A stretch of 17,148 nt of DNA from Hippea sp. (GCA_015486705.1 WFRG01000127.1:1-17148); one strand, 5' to 3'. Shown: positions 1 through 9,670, counted from the stretch's first letter. Notes: generated from the sequence alone by a model not told the origin. Numbers and translations are program-made.

Positions 1-367
1 TGTTTAATGCGTTGGATTTAGCATGCTCTATAATTCTCTCAAGTAGTAAAACATTGTGTACAACAGGCGTTATATTGGCTTTCAACATCGTATCTATATC
101 GAACGAATCCACGCAACTCATAGCAAGAACAGGCTTCTTTATTCCTTTTTTCTTAAGTATCACACCCTCTTTTATGTGTGCTACACCGAGGTAGGCTACG
201 CTGCTATAAATCGATAGTTCCCTTGCCACTCTAACAATACCATGGCCATAGGCATCCGCTTTTATAACAGGTATAACATAAACACCTTTATCTACATAGT
301 TGCTTATTGCCTCAAAGTTATGGTGCAAGTTAGACAAATGAACAATTGCTTTACTGTGAAAGTTCAT
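1..367 (-). CDS. alr: Alanine racemase, N-terminal part (cut by window edge)
   Basis: This enzyme interconverts L- and D-alanine using pyridoxal phosphate (PLP) and supplies D-alanine for peptidoglycan in the cytoplasm. Only the first 122 codons lie in the window; the rest continues beyond base 1. The alanine racemase signature KADAYGHG is clear at residues 36-43, and Lys36 is the PLP Schiff-base lysine. The start at 367 is chosen because GGGGTG lies four bases upstream on the minus strand. An in-frame ATG at 379 is possible but would place that site inside the gene. The gene is divergent from the glycosylase gene at 453 and has a good promoter of its own at 386-414. YggS-type PLP proteins were considered, but they lack this motif form. 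Confidence 0.93.
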   Translation of the reverse strand, partial: MNFHSKAIVHLSNLHHNFEAISNYVDKGVYVIPVIKADAYGHGIVRVARELSIYSSVAYLGVAHIKEGVILKKKGIKKPVLAMSCVDSFDIDTMLKANITPVVHNVLLLERIIEHAKSNALN

Positions 368-385
368 AAAAACACCCCATAGGTG

Positions 386-414
386 AGTATAGAAAAATTC
401 AAGGACAAACTCAA
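386..414 (-). promoter_or_regulatory. Sigma70-type promoter for alr
   Basis: On the minus strand TTGAGT (409-414) and TATACT (386-391) are separated by 17 bases. Transcription should start near 379, leaving a leader of about 12 bases before the alr ATG at 367. Confidence 0.55.
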
Positions 415-415
415 C

Positions 416-445
416 TTGAAAACATGAACGGTTTTAAAGTATAAA
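416..445 (+). promoter_or_regulatory. Candidate promoter for the glycosylase-coaE operon
   Basis: TTGAAA (416-421) and TATAAA (440-445) are separated by 18 bases. The -35 element lies one base from the -35 element of the divergent alr promoter. The predicted transcription start falls at about 451-453, on the start codon itself, so the message would be leaderless if this is the real promoter. AAAGG at 444-448 could act as a weak ribosome site only if transcription starts further upstream. Confidence 0.4.
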
Positions 446-452
446 AGGCAGC

Positions 453-1082
453 ATGAAAGAGAAACTTTTGGAAATATTCAATAGGCTTTATGAGAGGTTT
501 GGCTCTCAACGCTGGTGGCCTGCTGAAACAGAAGATGAGGTGGTAATCGGAGCGGTTTTAACCCAAAATACAGCATGGAAAAATGTCGAAAGGGCTTTAA
601 GCAATTTAAGGAACAACGACCTACTAAATCTCAAAAAGCTCTCAGAAGTTGACATCGAAATTATAAAAGATCTCATAAAACCCGCTGGTTTCTTCAATCA
701 AAAAGTCATTTATTTAAAAAATGTTTCTGAATTTTTAACCAAAAACGGCGGATTCGAAAAACTTTCAAACCTCGATACAAAAAGTTTGAGACAGAAACTC
801 TTGAATATCAAAGGCGTAGGTAAGGAAACTGCAGATTCAATTCTTCTTTATGCTTTTAAAAAGCCAATATTTGTTGTAGACGCATACACAAAGCGCTTAG
901 CTGAAAGACATAATTTGTGCAACTGTTCAAGTTATGATGAAATACAGAAGTTATTCATGGAAAACTTACCCCTTGATGAAAAATTGTTCAACGAGTATCA
1001 TGCTTTGATAGTGAGATTAGCAAAGGATTTTTGTAAGAAAAAACCTGTTTGCTATGGTTGTCCTTTAGAGGATTTTGTATGA
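453..1082 (+). CDS. HhH-GPD DNA glycosylase, endonuclease III-related (COG2231/MagIII-like)
   Basis: This is a base-excision repair glycosylase of the endonuclease III superfamily, 209 residues long. The helix-hairpin-helix GVGKET is at 121-126 and the catalytic aspartate of VVDAY is Asp143. The position of the endonuclease III lyase lysine (GVGRKT) is Glu125 here, so a monofunctional glycosylase without AP-lyase chemistry is inferred. The C-terminal cysteines are Cys194, Cys200 and Cys203 (C-x5-C-x2-C). The fourth cysteine of the usual 4Fe-4S loop is absent because the protein ends six residues later. In this related family Helicobacter MagIII removes 3-methyladenine; the substrate here is not shown by sequence. 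Its TGA stop overlaps the coaE ATG (ATGA), which suggests translational coupling. Confidence 0.85.
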   Translation: MKEKLLEIFNRLYERFGSQRWWPAETEDEVVIGAVLTQNTAWKNVERALSNLRNNDLLNLKKLSEVDIEIIKDLIKPAGFFNQKVIYLKNVSEFLTKNGGFEKLSNLDTKSLRQKLLNIKGVGKETADSILLYAFKKPIFVVDAYTKRLAERHNLCNCSSYDEIQKLFMENLPLDEKLFNEYHALIVRLAKDFCKKKPVCYGCPLEDFV

Positions 1083-1687
1083 AGCTAATAGGTTTAACAG
1101 GCTCTATATCAACTGGGAAATCAACAGTTGCCAAGATGCTTAAGGGTTTGGGCTTTTACATTATCGACGCAGACGAAATTGCTCACTCTGTTTACGAAAA
1201 AGGTGAGAAAGCTTACTTTGACATTGTAAAGGCATTTGGAACAGAAATTTTGAACAAAAACGGAGAGATTGACAGAAAAAAGCTTGGCAAGCTGGTTTTA
1301 AATGATAAGGAAAGGTTATCCTTGCTTGAAGGAATTGTACATCCGGCTGTAGAGCAGAAAAGGTTAGAAATATTGGAAAAAATAAAAAAAAGGGAACCCA
1401 ATGCCTATATTATTCATGACATACCTCTGCTCTTTGAAAAAAATTTACAATCAATGTTTGACTGCGTAATAGTCGTTTATGTTCCCAAAGAGGTACAGAT
1501 AAAAAGGCTGATGGAAAGGGATTGTATATCAAAAGAAGAGGCTTTAAAAAAGGTATCCTTGCAATTGTCGATTGAAGAAAAAAGAAGGCTTGCAGATATT
1601 GTGGTAGACAACTCCAAAACGTTAGATGAAACACAAAAACAGGTCAAAAATATCGCAAGAAGAATTAAAAGCGGGGAGCTTTGTTAA
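1079..1687 (+). CDS. coaE: Dephospho-CoA kinase
   Basis: This enzyme phosphorylates the 3'-hydroxyl of dephospho-CoA with ATP, the last step of coenzyme A synthesis in the cytoplasm. It has 202 residues, normal for the family. The P-loop GSISTGKST is at residues 8-16, the DAD motif of the substrate site at 30-32, and the conserved HP pair at 88-89. The frame is open back to 1049, but ATG 1079 is the right start: AGAGG at 1067-1071 lies seven bases upstream, and the family begins with a short strand before the P-loop. It overlaps the upstream glycosylase stop by four bases (ATGA). The product is a soluble P-loop kinase. Confidence 0.95.
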   Translation: MKLIGLTGSISTGKSTVAKMLKGLGFYIIDADEIAHSVYEKGEKAYFDIVKAFGTEILNKNGEIDRKKLGKLVLNDKERLSLLEGIVHPAVEQKRLEILEKIKKREPNAYIIHDIPLLFEKNLQSMFDCVIVVYVPKEVQIKRLMERDCISKEEALKKVSLQLSIEEKRRLADIVVDNSKTLDETQKQVKNIARRIKSGELC

Positions 1688-1691
1688 AAAG

Positions 1692-1719
1692 TTGCAAATG
1701 AAACTATTTTTTGTAAAAT
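1692..1719 (+). promoter_or_regulatory. Possible secondary promoter ahead of the TolC-family gene
   Basis: TTGCAA (1692-1697) and TAAAAT (1714-1719) are separated by 16 bases in the 49-base gap between coaE and the TolC-family gene. It could give extra transcription of the two membrane genes. The region is AT-rich, so chance matches are likely. Confidence 0.28.
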
Positions 1720-1736
1720 TCCAAAAAGAGGTGGTT

Positions 1737-3029
1737 ATGAAAAGGGCTGGATTAGTTATTGCTTTGATGATGATATTTGCTCAAATGGCAAGTGCTGAAA
1801 GGGTTTACACTTTAAAAGAGGCGATAAACCAAGCTTTAAGCAAAAATTACCTAATCAAAGCAACAGAAGAAAATATAAAAGCATCTGTTGCCCACAAATA
1901 TAGTGCAACTTCAGCTATGTTACCTAAAATAGAGTTCGAATACAATTTTGCCCACTTAAATAACTATCCGTATGCCCTAGCAATGGGAAGAAAAATGAAA
2001 ATGGGAGACAGAAACTCTGTAAAGTGGAATATAACAATTACACAGCCAATTTTTACGGGCTTTGCGCTGTCATCAATGAGAGAGATAGCAAAGCTAGGTG
2101 TAGAGTTGAGTAAAGTATACAAGAAAGAGGCAGTATTGGATTTGGCAGAAAACGTCAAGATTGCCTATTTTGACATCTTACTTGCAAAAAAATATCTAAA
2201 GACAGCAAAAGAAGCAGTAGAACAGCTAAAAGCGCACGTTAAGGATGCAGAAAATCTGTATAAACAAGGCATGATACCTTTGAACGATCTCTTAAAATCT
2301 AAAGTGGCATTGGCTAATGCTATAGAACAAGAAACTGAAACAAAGAATAATTTAAAAGAGGCTATTTCTGCGCTGAATGTAGCCTTAAACAACAGTATAA
2401 GTGAAGATGTGGAGATAAAAGATGTTAACACATTTAGAGAGTTCACATTGCCATTGAACAGGCTTTACACGATAGCCTTAAATAATAACCCACTATTAAA
2501 ACAGCTTTCATTGCAGCTAAAGCAACAAGGGTATGCAATAAAACTTGCAGAAAGCAGCTACTACCCCCAAATCGGCATATTCGCCCAATACCAAAGGAGC
2601 GGATACAATATGCTTGCCAAAGATAATACGCTTTCTAATGACCACAACTCCATGATTGGATTACAAATTAAATGGGACTTATTTGACTCATTTAAAACAA
2701 AATTCGACGTAGAGGAGCAGGAGCACAAGAAACTTGGGCTGCTTGAAAAGTATTTACAAACGAAAAAAGATATAAAATTTAACGTAAAAAAAGCCTATTT
2801 AGAGCTTAAAACCGCGGAGGAGAACATAAAAACGGCTACTGTTGGCTTAAGGCAAGCGAGGGAAAACTTTAGAATCACAAACATTCGTTATAAACAAAAC
2901 ATGACAACATCAACAGAAGTATTAGATGCAAGAACATATCTTACACAAGCAGAGCTCAATTATAACCATGCTTTATACGGGTATTACATCGCTTTAGCAA
3001 AGTTGAAAAGGGCTATGGGCGAGTATTAA
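1737..3029 (+). CDS. TolC-family outer-membrane efflux protein
   Basis: Proteins of this family form trimeric outer-membrane and periplasmic channel-tunnels for efflux pumps or type I secretion. The product has 430 residues, with a 20-residue signal peptide (KR, a hydrophobic core, then ASA before Glu21). Two copies of the long-helix outer-membrane-efflux repeat follow, at roughly residues 30-220 and 245-425. They are rich in Ala, Lys and Glu and carry the typical LPKIEF and YYPQIG strand entries. The frame is open back to 1626, but that would put 37 charged residues before the signal peptide. ATG 1737 has AGAGG five bases upstream. No membrane-fusion or inner-membrane pump gene is adjacent, so the partner pump must be encoded elsewhere and the cargo is unknown. 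Confidence 0.9.
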   Translation: MKRAGLVIALMMIFAQMASAERVYTLKEAINQALSKNYLIKATEENIKASVAHKYSATSAMLPKIEFEYNFAHLNNYPYALAMGRKMKMGDRNSVKWNITITQPIFTGFALSSMREIAKLGVELSKVYKKEAVLDLAENVKIAYFDILLAKKYLKTAKEAVEQLKAHVKDAENLYKQGMIPLNDLLKSKVALANAIEQETETKNNLKEAISALNVALNNSISEDVEIKDVNTFREFTLPLNRLYTIALNNNPLLKQLSLQLKQQGYAIKLAESSYYPQIGIFAQYQRSGYNMLAKDNTLSNDHNSMIGLQIKWDLFDSFKTKFDVEEQEHKKLGLLEKYLQTKKDIKFNVKKAYLELKTAEENIKTATVGLRQARENFRITNIRYKQNMTTSTEVLDARTYLTQAELNYNHALYGYYIALAKLKRAMGEY

Positions 3030-3034
3030 TCTGC

Positions 3035-3910
3035 ATGAGTTATTTTGCCTTAACACTTGTAATTTTTTCTGCCTTAATGCACTCATCCTACAACTTTGCT
3101 TACAAAAGAAGCAAGGTAAAGATTTTATATATATGGAGCATATTTTCTGTTGCCGTTTTTATAATGACAGTAGCAGCCATATTTAGAGAAGGCTTTATAT
3201 CCGCCAGCCTAAGAACAATTGTCCTCGCATCAATATCTGCGCTGTTTTTTACCTTATACCAAATTTACACAGGAAAGGCATACGCACTTTCAAAGGGTGA
3301 CATGTCCATTGTATATCCTTTAAGCATAACAGCCCCTTTGTACATACCATTTCTTGCATATGTTTTTATTGGTGAGCGTGTTAGTTTAACAACATTTCTT
3401 GGTATAGTGTTGGCGTTATCAGGAACATACCTTATACAATTAAACGTACCACTGAAAAAAATTAAACTTAAGAAAATAGATTTAAAGGAAAAACATATAA
3501 GATATGCCCTATTCGCAGGATTTATTTACTCATTTGGAGCTATAGTTGATAAAATTGGCGTAGGGAAACATGATTTCTTCATATACACGTATTGGGTTGT
3601 TCTAATCATGTTCATATATATGACAATTACCATATTGAAAAACAAAAAACTTTCACAAGATATTTCATATTGTTACAGAAACAGCTTTTATAAGGTCATA
3701 GTAGGCGGTGCATTGCTTATGCTTTCCTTTTTATCCTACCGATGCGCAATGCAGATAACAGAGATTAGCGCAGTTGCAGGTGCACGCCAAATCAGTTCAC
3801 TATTTGGGGTTTTAATGGGAATATTTCTGTTAAAGGAGCCATACGGAACGCTCAGATTTTTTGCAACCGCACTAATCGTAATGGGTGTTGTACTCATAAA
3901 AATCGGCTAA
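3035..3910 (+). CDS. EamA/DMT-family inner-membrane transporter
   Basis: The product has 291 residues and about ten predicted membrane helices, arranged as two EamA repeats of about 140 residues. Repeat 1 contains GDMSIVYPLS followed by a Pro-rich helix and GERVS. Repeat 2 ends with LKEPYGTLRF and a final helix. A charged Lys-rich loop at about 138-153 separates the halves. Family members export metabolites or amino acids, or flip lipid-linked sugars; no feature here identifies the substrate. It starts five bases after the TolC-family stop with no strong Shine-Dalgarno site (GGGCGAG at 3018-3024 is distant), so coupled translation is likely. Its stop at 3908-3910 directly abuts the stop of the opposing gene. 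Confidence 0.85.
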   Translation: MSYFALTLVIFSALMHSSYNFAYKRSKVKILYIWSIFSVAVFIMTVAAIFREGFISASLRTIVLASISALFFTLYQIYTGKAYALSKGDMSIVYPLSITAPLYIPFLAYVFIGERVSLTTFLGIVLALSGTYLIQLNVPLKKIKLKKIDLKEKHIRYALFAGFIYSFGAIVDKIGVGKHDFFIYTYWVVLIMFIYMTITILKNKKLSQDISYCYRNSFYKVIVGGALLMLSFLSYRCAMQITEISAVAGARQISSLFGVLMGIFLLKEPYGTLRFFATALIVMGVVLIKIG

Positions 3911-4699
3911 TTAATCCTGTAATTTTATAAACACACCCACAATTTGCCATTTACCGTTATTCTTGTAGTACTCAAAGTCAAAACCAACCTTTCTGGGTTG
4001 GGATGGGAAATAGCCCAAAACTTTCAATACACCATTACTCTCTTTTTCTTTCTTCTGTATCACTGGTTCTAAACTACCAATATTTTTCCAGTCAATCGGA
4101 GCTGATTTAAACGGCTCAAAAGCCTTCTCTACCTTCTCTAAGCTTACAGAGCTCTGAAACTGAGGCGCCGTGTAATTGTAGAAATCTGAGTAGTAACCTG
4201 TAGCTATGGCATTACCCAATTTCCCCATTGTTTCCTTAACAATAAACACGACATCATTTTGACTTTGCTTTGGCGTATTTGTTACCGTTGAAGAGCTTGT
4301 TACTATGCCCGATCTTGGCAAAGTTATATGATTTATCTTCCAGGAGTCATTTTCTTTAATAAGGGTTATCTCTATGGGAATAGCAGAGCCATCTGTAAAA
4401 TTAATTTTTCCCTTTAATTTTCCAGTACCATCGGCGTTAGCTTCCCTTGTTGTAAAACTGCAATCCTTGTAGTTTCTAAACCTCGACACAGGAAATGCTC
4501 TCTTCAGCTGATCCATTGTTGTAGCCTGTTTAAAATTCACAGACAGATACTTTTCAGCTTCATTATAATTACCGTTTTTAATGGATTTAAAGAAATTGTC
4601 GGCTGTAGATGCCAAATCAGATGTAAAAAACATAGCAACACCAAAGGCTATAACACCAAGAACAACCAAAAACACCAGAAACTTAAGCAACTTCTTCAC
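3911..4699 (-). CDS. Membrane-anchored protein with two NTF2-like domains, function unknown
   Basis: The product has 262 residues. An N-terminal membrane segment (about 4-25, preceded by Lys-Lys) is followed by an extracytoplasmic part made of two similar modules, about 30-128 and 151-262. A Ser/Thr-rich linker (131-148) separates them. Each module starts with an alpha-helical stretch containing a Tyr/Phe pair and ends in strands with a W-K/Q-I pattern (Trp120 and Trp251). This fits NTF2-like or DUF4864-type folds and an internal duplication. The start is GTG 4699, because GGAGG lies five bases upstream; an ATG at 4711 contains that site. It has an extended -10 promoter. Family members of this kind often bind small ligands or act as envelope accessory proteins; the role here is unknown. 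Confidence 0.75.
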   Translation of the reverse strand: MKKLLKFLVFLVVLGVIAFGVAMFFTSDLASTADNFFKSIKNGNYNEAEKYLSVNFKQATTMDQLKRAFPVSRFRNYKDCSFTTREANADGTGKLKGKINFTDGSAIPIEITLIKENDSWKINHITLPRSGIVTSSSTVTNTPKQSQNDVVFIVKETMGKLGNAIATGYYSDFYNYTAPQFQSSVSLEKVEKAFEPFKSAPIDWKNIGSLEPVIQKKEKESNGVLKVLGYFPSQPRKVGFDFEYYKNNGKWQIVGVFIKLQD

Positions 4700-4702
4700 G
4701 AT

Positions 4703-4709
4703 AACCTCC
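4703..4709 (-). promoter_or_regulatory. Ribosome binding site that decides the GTG start at 4699
   Basis: The minus strand reads GGAGGTT here, with five bases between GGAGG and GTG 4699. The same bases form codons 2-3 of the longer ATG reading from 4711, which therefore would have no Shine-Dalgarno site of its own. Confidence 0.75.
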
Positions 4710-4745
4710 ATTTAAAAAATTTAATTAGTTTTATAAACTTCATAA

Positions 4746-4774
4746 ATTCTATCAAACATGTATTGAATTATCAA
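4746..4774 (-). promoter_or_regulatory. Sigma70-type promoter with extended -10 for the NTF2-like gene
   Basis: On the minus strand TTGATA (4769-4774) and TAGAAT (4746-4751) are separated by 17 bases. TGA directly precedes the -10, giving an extended -10. The predicted start near 4739 gives a leader of about 40 bases. Confidence 0.6.
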
Positions 4775-4810
4775 AACATTTTTCAAGGAACAAAGCAAAA
4801 TGGTACCGTA

Positions 4811-4839
4811 TTGAAAATATAAACTAAATGTGATAAGTT
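4811..4839 (+). promoter_or_regulatory. Weak candidate promoter for cobT
   Basis: TTGAAA (4811-4816) is followed after 17 bases by TAAGTT (4834-4839), a poor -10. The rest of the 4700-4865 divergent region shows only AT-rich sequence. I saw no cobalamin-riboswitch-like structure. Confidence 0.3.
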
Positions 4840-4865
4840 AATTTAAATTTTAAAGGGGGTTAAAG

Positions 4866-5924
4866 ATGTCTCTATTCGAAGAAACATTAGATAAAATTAA
4901 ACCCACAGACAAATCAATAGAGTACAAAATACAAAGTCGTTTGGACAGTCTAACAAAACCGCAGGGTAGCTTAGGCATGCTTGAAGAGATAGCCAAAAAA
5001 TACTGTCTAATCAGAAATACAACTTCACCAAAAATTAACAAAAAGAGAATCTACACGTTTGCAGCCGATCATGGTGTTACAGAAGAAGGCGTCTCAGCAT
5101 ACCCAAAAGAGGTTACGCCACAGATGGTTTTAAACATGCTCAATGGCGGTGCAGCAATAAATGTTCTATCGAAACATGCAAATGCAGAGGTAAAGGTTGT
5201 GGATATCGGTGTGGATTACGATTTTAATGATAACGAGAACCTTATCAAAAGGAAAATCGCATACGGAACAAAAAATATTACAAAAGGCCCTGCCATGAGT
5301 AAAGCGGAGGCAATTAAAGCCATTGAAGTGGGTATAGAACTTGCAAATAATGCCTACAAGGAGAATGTTGATATATTAGGCACTGGTGATATGGGTATAG
5401 GTAACACAACACCGTCATCAGCCCTATTTGCAGCTTTGATGCCAGAAAGCGTAGAAAATGTGACAGGTAGGGGCACAGGCATCAACGACGACACGCTCAA
5501 AAGCAAGATAAAAGTGATAAAAATCGCACTAAAGACAAACAAAAAACTATTAACAGACCCTTTAAGCACTCTTTCTTCTGTAGGTGGTTTAGAGATAGTG
5601 GGCATATGTGGTCTTATCTTAGGGGCATCGGCAAACAAGATCCCCGTTGTTGTTGACGGTTTTATATCATCCGCTGGAGCTTTAGTTGCATACAAACTCA
5701 ATCCCAATGTTAAGGACTACATGTTCTTTAGCCACAGATCTCAGGAATTGGGCCATCATAAGTTTCTGCAGTGGATTAAAGAAAAACCCATTTTAGATTT
5801 AAATATGAGACTTGGCGAAGGGACAGGCGCAGCTTTAGCCATGACTATTATTGAAGCCGCTATAAAAATCTACAACGAAATGGCAACGTTTGATTCTGCA
5901 GGTGTATCAGAAAAAGAGAGTTAA
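4866..5924 (+). CDS. cobT: Nicotinate-nucleotide:dimethylbenzimidazole phosphoribosyltransferase
   Basis: This enzyme makes alpha-ribazole 5'-phosphate from nicotinate mononucleotide and dimethylbenzimidazole, building the lower ligand of cobalamin in the cytoplasm. The product has 352 residues, full length. TKPQGSLG is at 30-37, AADHGV at 67-71, [11 protein letters not shown] at 172-182, and RLGEGTG at 315-321, where Glu318 matches the catalytic glutamate (Glu317 in Salmonella CobT). The start has a strong GGGGG site at 4855-4859. No other cobalamin gene is adjacent in the window; a free-standing cobT fits scavenging or a dispersed pathway. Its TAA stop overlaps the stop of the convergent gene by four bases. 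Confidence 0.96.
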   Translation: MSLFEETLDKIKPTDKSIEYKIQSRLDSLTKPQGSLGMLEEIAKKYCLIRNTTSPKINKKRIYTFAADHGVTEEGVSAYPKEVTPQMVLNMLNGGAAINVLSKHANAEVKVVDIGVDYDFNDNENLIKRKIAYGTKNITKGPAMSKAEAIKAIEVGIELANNAYKENVDILGTGDMGIGNTTPSSALFAALMPESVENVTGRGTGINDDTLKSKIKVIKIALKTNKKLLTDPLSTLSSVGGLEIVGICGLILGASANKIPVVVDGFISSAGALVAYKLNPNVKDYMFFSHRSQELGHHKFLQWIKEKPILDLNMRLGEGTGAALAMTIIEAAIKIYNEMATFDSAGVSEKES

Positions 5925-6498
5925 ACCAAAGAAAAGGTATATGAAAACATAAACATATCTGCTTTATTAAGGGAAATCTTTTTTAAAAGTTCAAAATTCG
6001 GCTTTTTATCTTTGGCAAAGTTTAATTCCATAAGCTCTTTAAATATACAACCAAAGTAAATATCCCTTTTCTCATTGACAAGCAATAAATCATTGGCATT
6101 TATACTGACAGCTTTTTCCATATCAAAACAATTTTTTCCAACCATAAAATAGTCACAATCTTCAAAACAAAAGCTAAGCTTATAATCAACCTGACCTTCT
6201 TCGGTAGAAATCAATATATCATCCACCACAACAGCTTGTTCTTTTATAGTAAAAATCCTTTTGATTTCACCAAAGTCAGTATCAAACTCGAATGAAACCA
6301 AGCTTGAGAGTTGGCTAATAAAAGGTTCACTCAATTCACCTGGAATATTCAAAACAAAAGATGTGTCGCAAATTATATTATATCCAGAATTGACTATGCT
6401 TAAGCTTTTCACCGAGCCATTTTTACTTACCCATATTTCAAAATCAACATTTTTTAGCACAAATCCATGCTCAATTTCTTCTATCTCAACAATACCCA

Positions 6499-6499
<1 letters not shown>
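5921..6499 (-). CDS. Hypothetical protein, translationally coupled to holA
   Basis: I do not recognise this 192-residue protein. It has no signal peptide or membrane segment and looks soluble. Residues 1-150 alternate hydrophobic and polar residues with many short strands and Gly turns, suggesting a beta-sandwich. The pattern [13 protein letters not shown] (23-35) faintly recalls the beta-sandwich domains of mutarotase-like or GH57-associated proteins, but this is a guess. There are five cysteines (45, 111, 115, 124 and 151), of which 111 and 115 are close. The start is ATG 6499, which shares one base with the holA stop (TAATG); GTGGG lies seven bases before it. A GTG at 6511 is in frame but less likely. 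The gene is the last of the ferritin-side minus-strand run pyrG-holA-this gene. Confidence 0.75.
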
Positions 6500-9034
<2,535 letters not shown>

Positions 9035-9061
9035 TTACAAACAGCTCTATACACCTTTCAA

Positions 9062-9091
9062 AGTATAGTTTATAGGGTAAGGTTATTTCAA
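9062..9091 (-). promoter_or_regulatory. Sigma70-type promoter for the pyrG-holA operon
   Basis: On the minus strand TTGAAA (9086-9091) and TATACT (9062-9067) are separated by 18 bases; each element has five of six consensus bases. The -35 begins directly after the ferritin terminator T-run. A start near 9055 gives a leader of about 35 bases. Confidence 0.6.
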
Positions 9092-9119
9092 GAAAAAAGG
9101 GGAGAATTTTTCCCCTTTT
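9089..9119 (-). terminator. Rho-independent terminator of the ferritin-like gene
   Basis: An inverted repeat AAAAGGGG (9095-9102) pairs with CCCCTTTT (9112-9119), extended by further A-T pairs inside and a small AT loop. On the minus strand it is followed by a T run (TTTTTTCTTG). It begins within the stop codon of the ferritin-like gene and separates it from pyrG. Confidence 0.85.
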
Positions 9120-9612
9120 ATTTTTTCATCATTAGGTCAATATCTTCAAGCAATGATTGCAAATCTTCCTCATGCTCTACCTCATCCTCTAAAATTTGTA
9201 GAGCCATGTTATAAGTTACAGGGTCTTTTCCATGCGTTATCTCAAGTATATTCTGATAAACCTCAATTGCACACTGCTCACCCTTTATATTTTGCTTCAA
9301 AATCTCGTAAACGACGGGATCGGCCGGTGCATCGTATCCACAGTTTGTAAAATCATACCACCCTTTCGGATTCAAAATAGGTTCTCCACCCAATTGCATA
9401 ATCCTGTTTGACACCATATCAGCATGCCTTAGCTCATCATTTGCGTGTTCTGTCAACTCTGCAATTACAGACTCTTTCATTGGGCCTTTAACGACCTTTG
9501 CTCCTAGCCAATATTGATAATACGCGAGCCACTCATCTGCAAAAGCCTTGTTTAAAAGTTTAATTAATTCACTAACATCCATTCCAACAATCTCGATACC
9601 CTTAGTACCCAT
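9118..9612 (-). CDS. Ferritin/Dps-like iron-storage protein with two conserved-position cysteines (DPSL-like)
   Basis: Dps-like ferritins oxidise and store iron, and protect DNA and protein against peroxide. The product has 164 residues in four helices with a complete ferroxidase set: Glu27, Glu60-x2-His63, Glu112 and Glu144-x2-His147. It also has exactly two cysteines, Cys91 and Cys114, the latter in GEQCAIEVY beside the ferroxidase Glu112. This fits the Dps-like (thioferritin) group described in Sulfolobus and Pyrococcus; the match is from memory. The start is ATG 9612, because GGAGG lies five bases upstream; a GTG at 9624 would overlap that site. The gene is monocistronic, with its own promoter and terminator, divergent from rpsO. 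A palindrome overlaps its -10. Confidence 0.88.
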   Translation of the reverse strand: MGTKGIEIVGMDVSELIKLLNKAFADEWLAYYQYWLGAKVVKGPMKESVIAELTEHANDELRHADMVSNRIMQLGGEPILNPKGWYDFTNCGYDAPADPVVYEILKQNIKGEQCAIEVYQNILEITHGKDPVTYNMALQILEDEVEHEEDLQSLLEDIDLMMKK

Positions 9613-9615
9613 TTT

Positions 9616-9622
9616 AACCTCC
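9616..9622 (-). promoter_or_regulatory. Ribosome binding site that decides the ferritin start at 9612
   Basis: The minus strand reads GGAGGTT, with five bases between GGAGG and ATG 9612. A GTG at 9624 in the same frame begins just before this site and so lacks a site of its own. Confidence 0.8.
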
Positions 9623-9641
9623 ACTTATCATATTTACTTGT

Positions 9642-9656
9642 AATTTAACTTAAATT
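9642..9656. promoter_or_regulatory. Perfect 7-1-7 palindrome over the ferritin -10, candidate operator
   Basis: AATTTAA and TTAAATT flank a single C as a perfect 7-1-7 inverted repeat and cover the ferritin -10 element. The 7-1-7 geometry is that of Fur/PerR boxes, but the bases are pure A/T apart from the centre, so a chance occurrence is possible. Confidence 0.35.
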
Positions 9657-9670
9657 CCCTCTAAAGTCAA
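9642..9670 (-). promoter_or_regulatory. Sigma70-type promoter of the ferritin-like gene
   Basis: On the minus strand TTGACT (9665-9670) and TAAATT (9642-9647) are separated by 17 bases. The -35 lies 15 bases from the -35 of the divergent rpsO promoter. Confidence 0.55.

Noticed and set aside
12..194. Plus-strand open frame at the window start
   Set aside because: It is antisense to the alanine racemase coding sequence, which has a clear PLP motif.
1049..1078. Upstream extension of coaE to 1049
   Set aside because: The extra ten residues lie within the glycosylase end, and ATG 1079 has AGAGG at the right distance and the family N-terminus.
1626..1736. Upstream extension of the TolC-family gene to 1626
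   Set aside because: It would place 37 charged residues before a clean signal peptide and overlap coaE; ATG 1737 has a good ribosome site.
4700..4865. Cobalamin riboswitch ahead of cobT
   Set aside because: The region is only about 165 bases, A/T-rich, holds two promoter candidates, and shows no B12-box-like conserved segment or stable stems.
5354..5707. Minus-strand open frame inside cobT
   Set aside because: It is opposite the conserved CobT core and its product resembles no family; it is a shadow.
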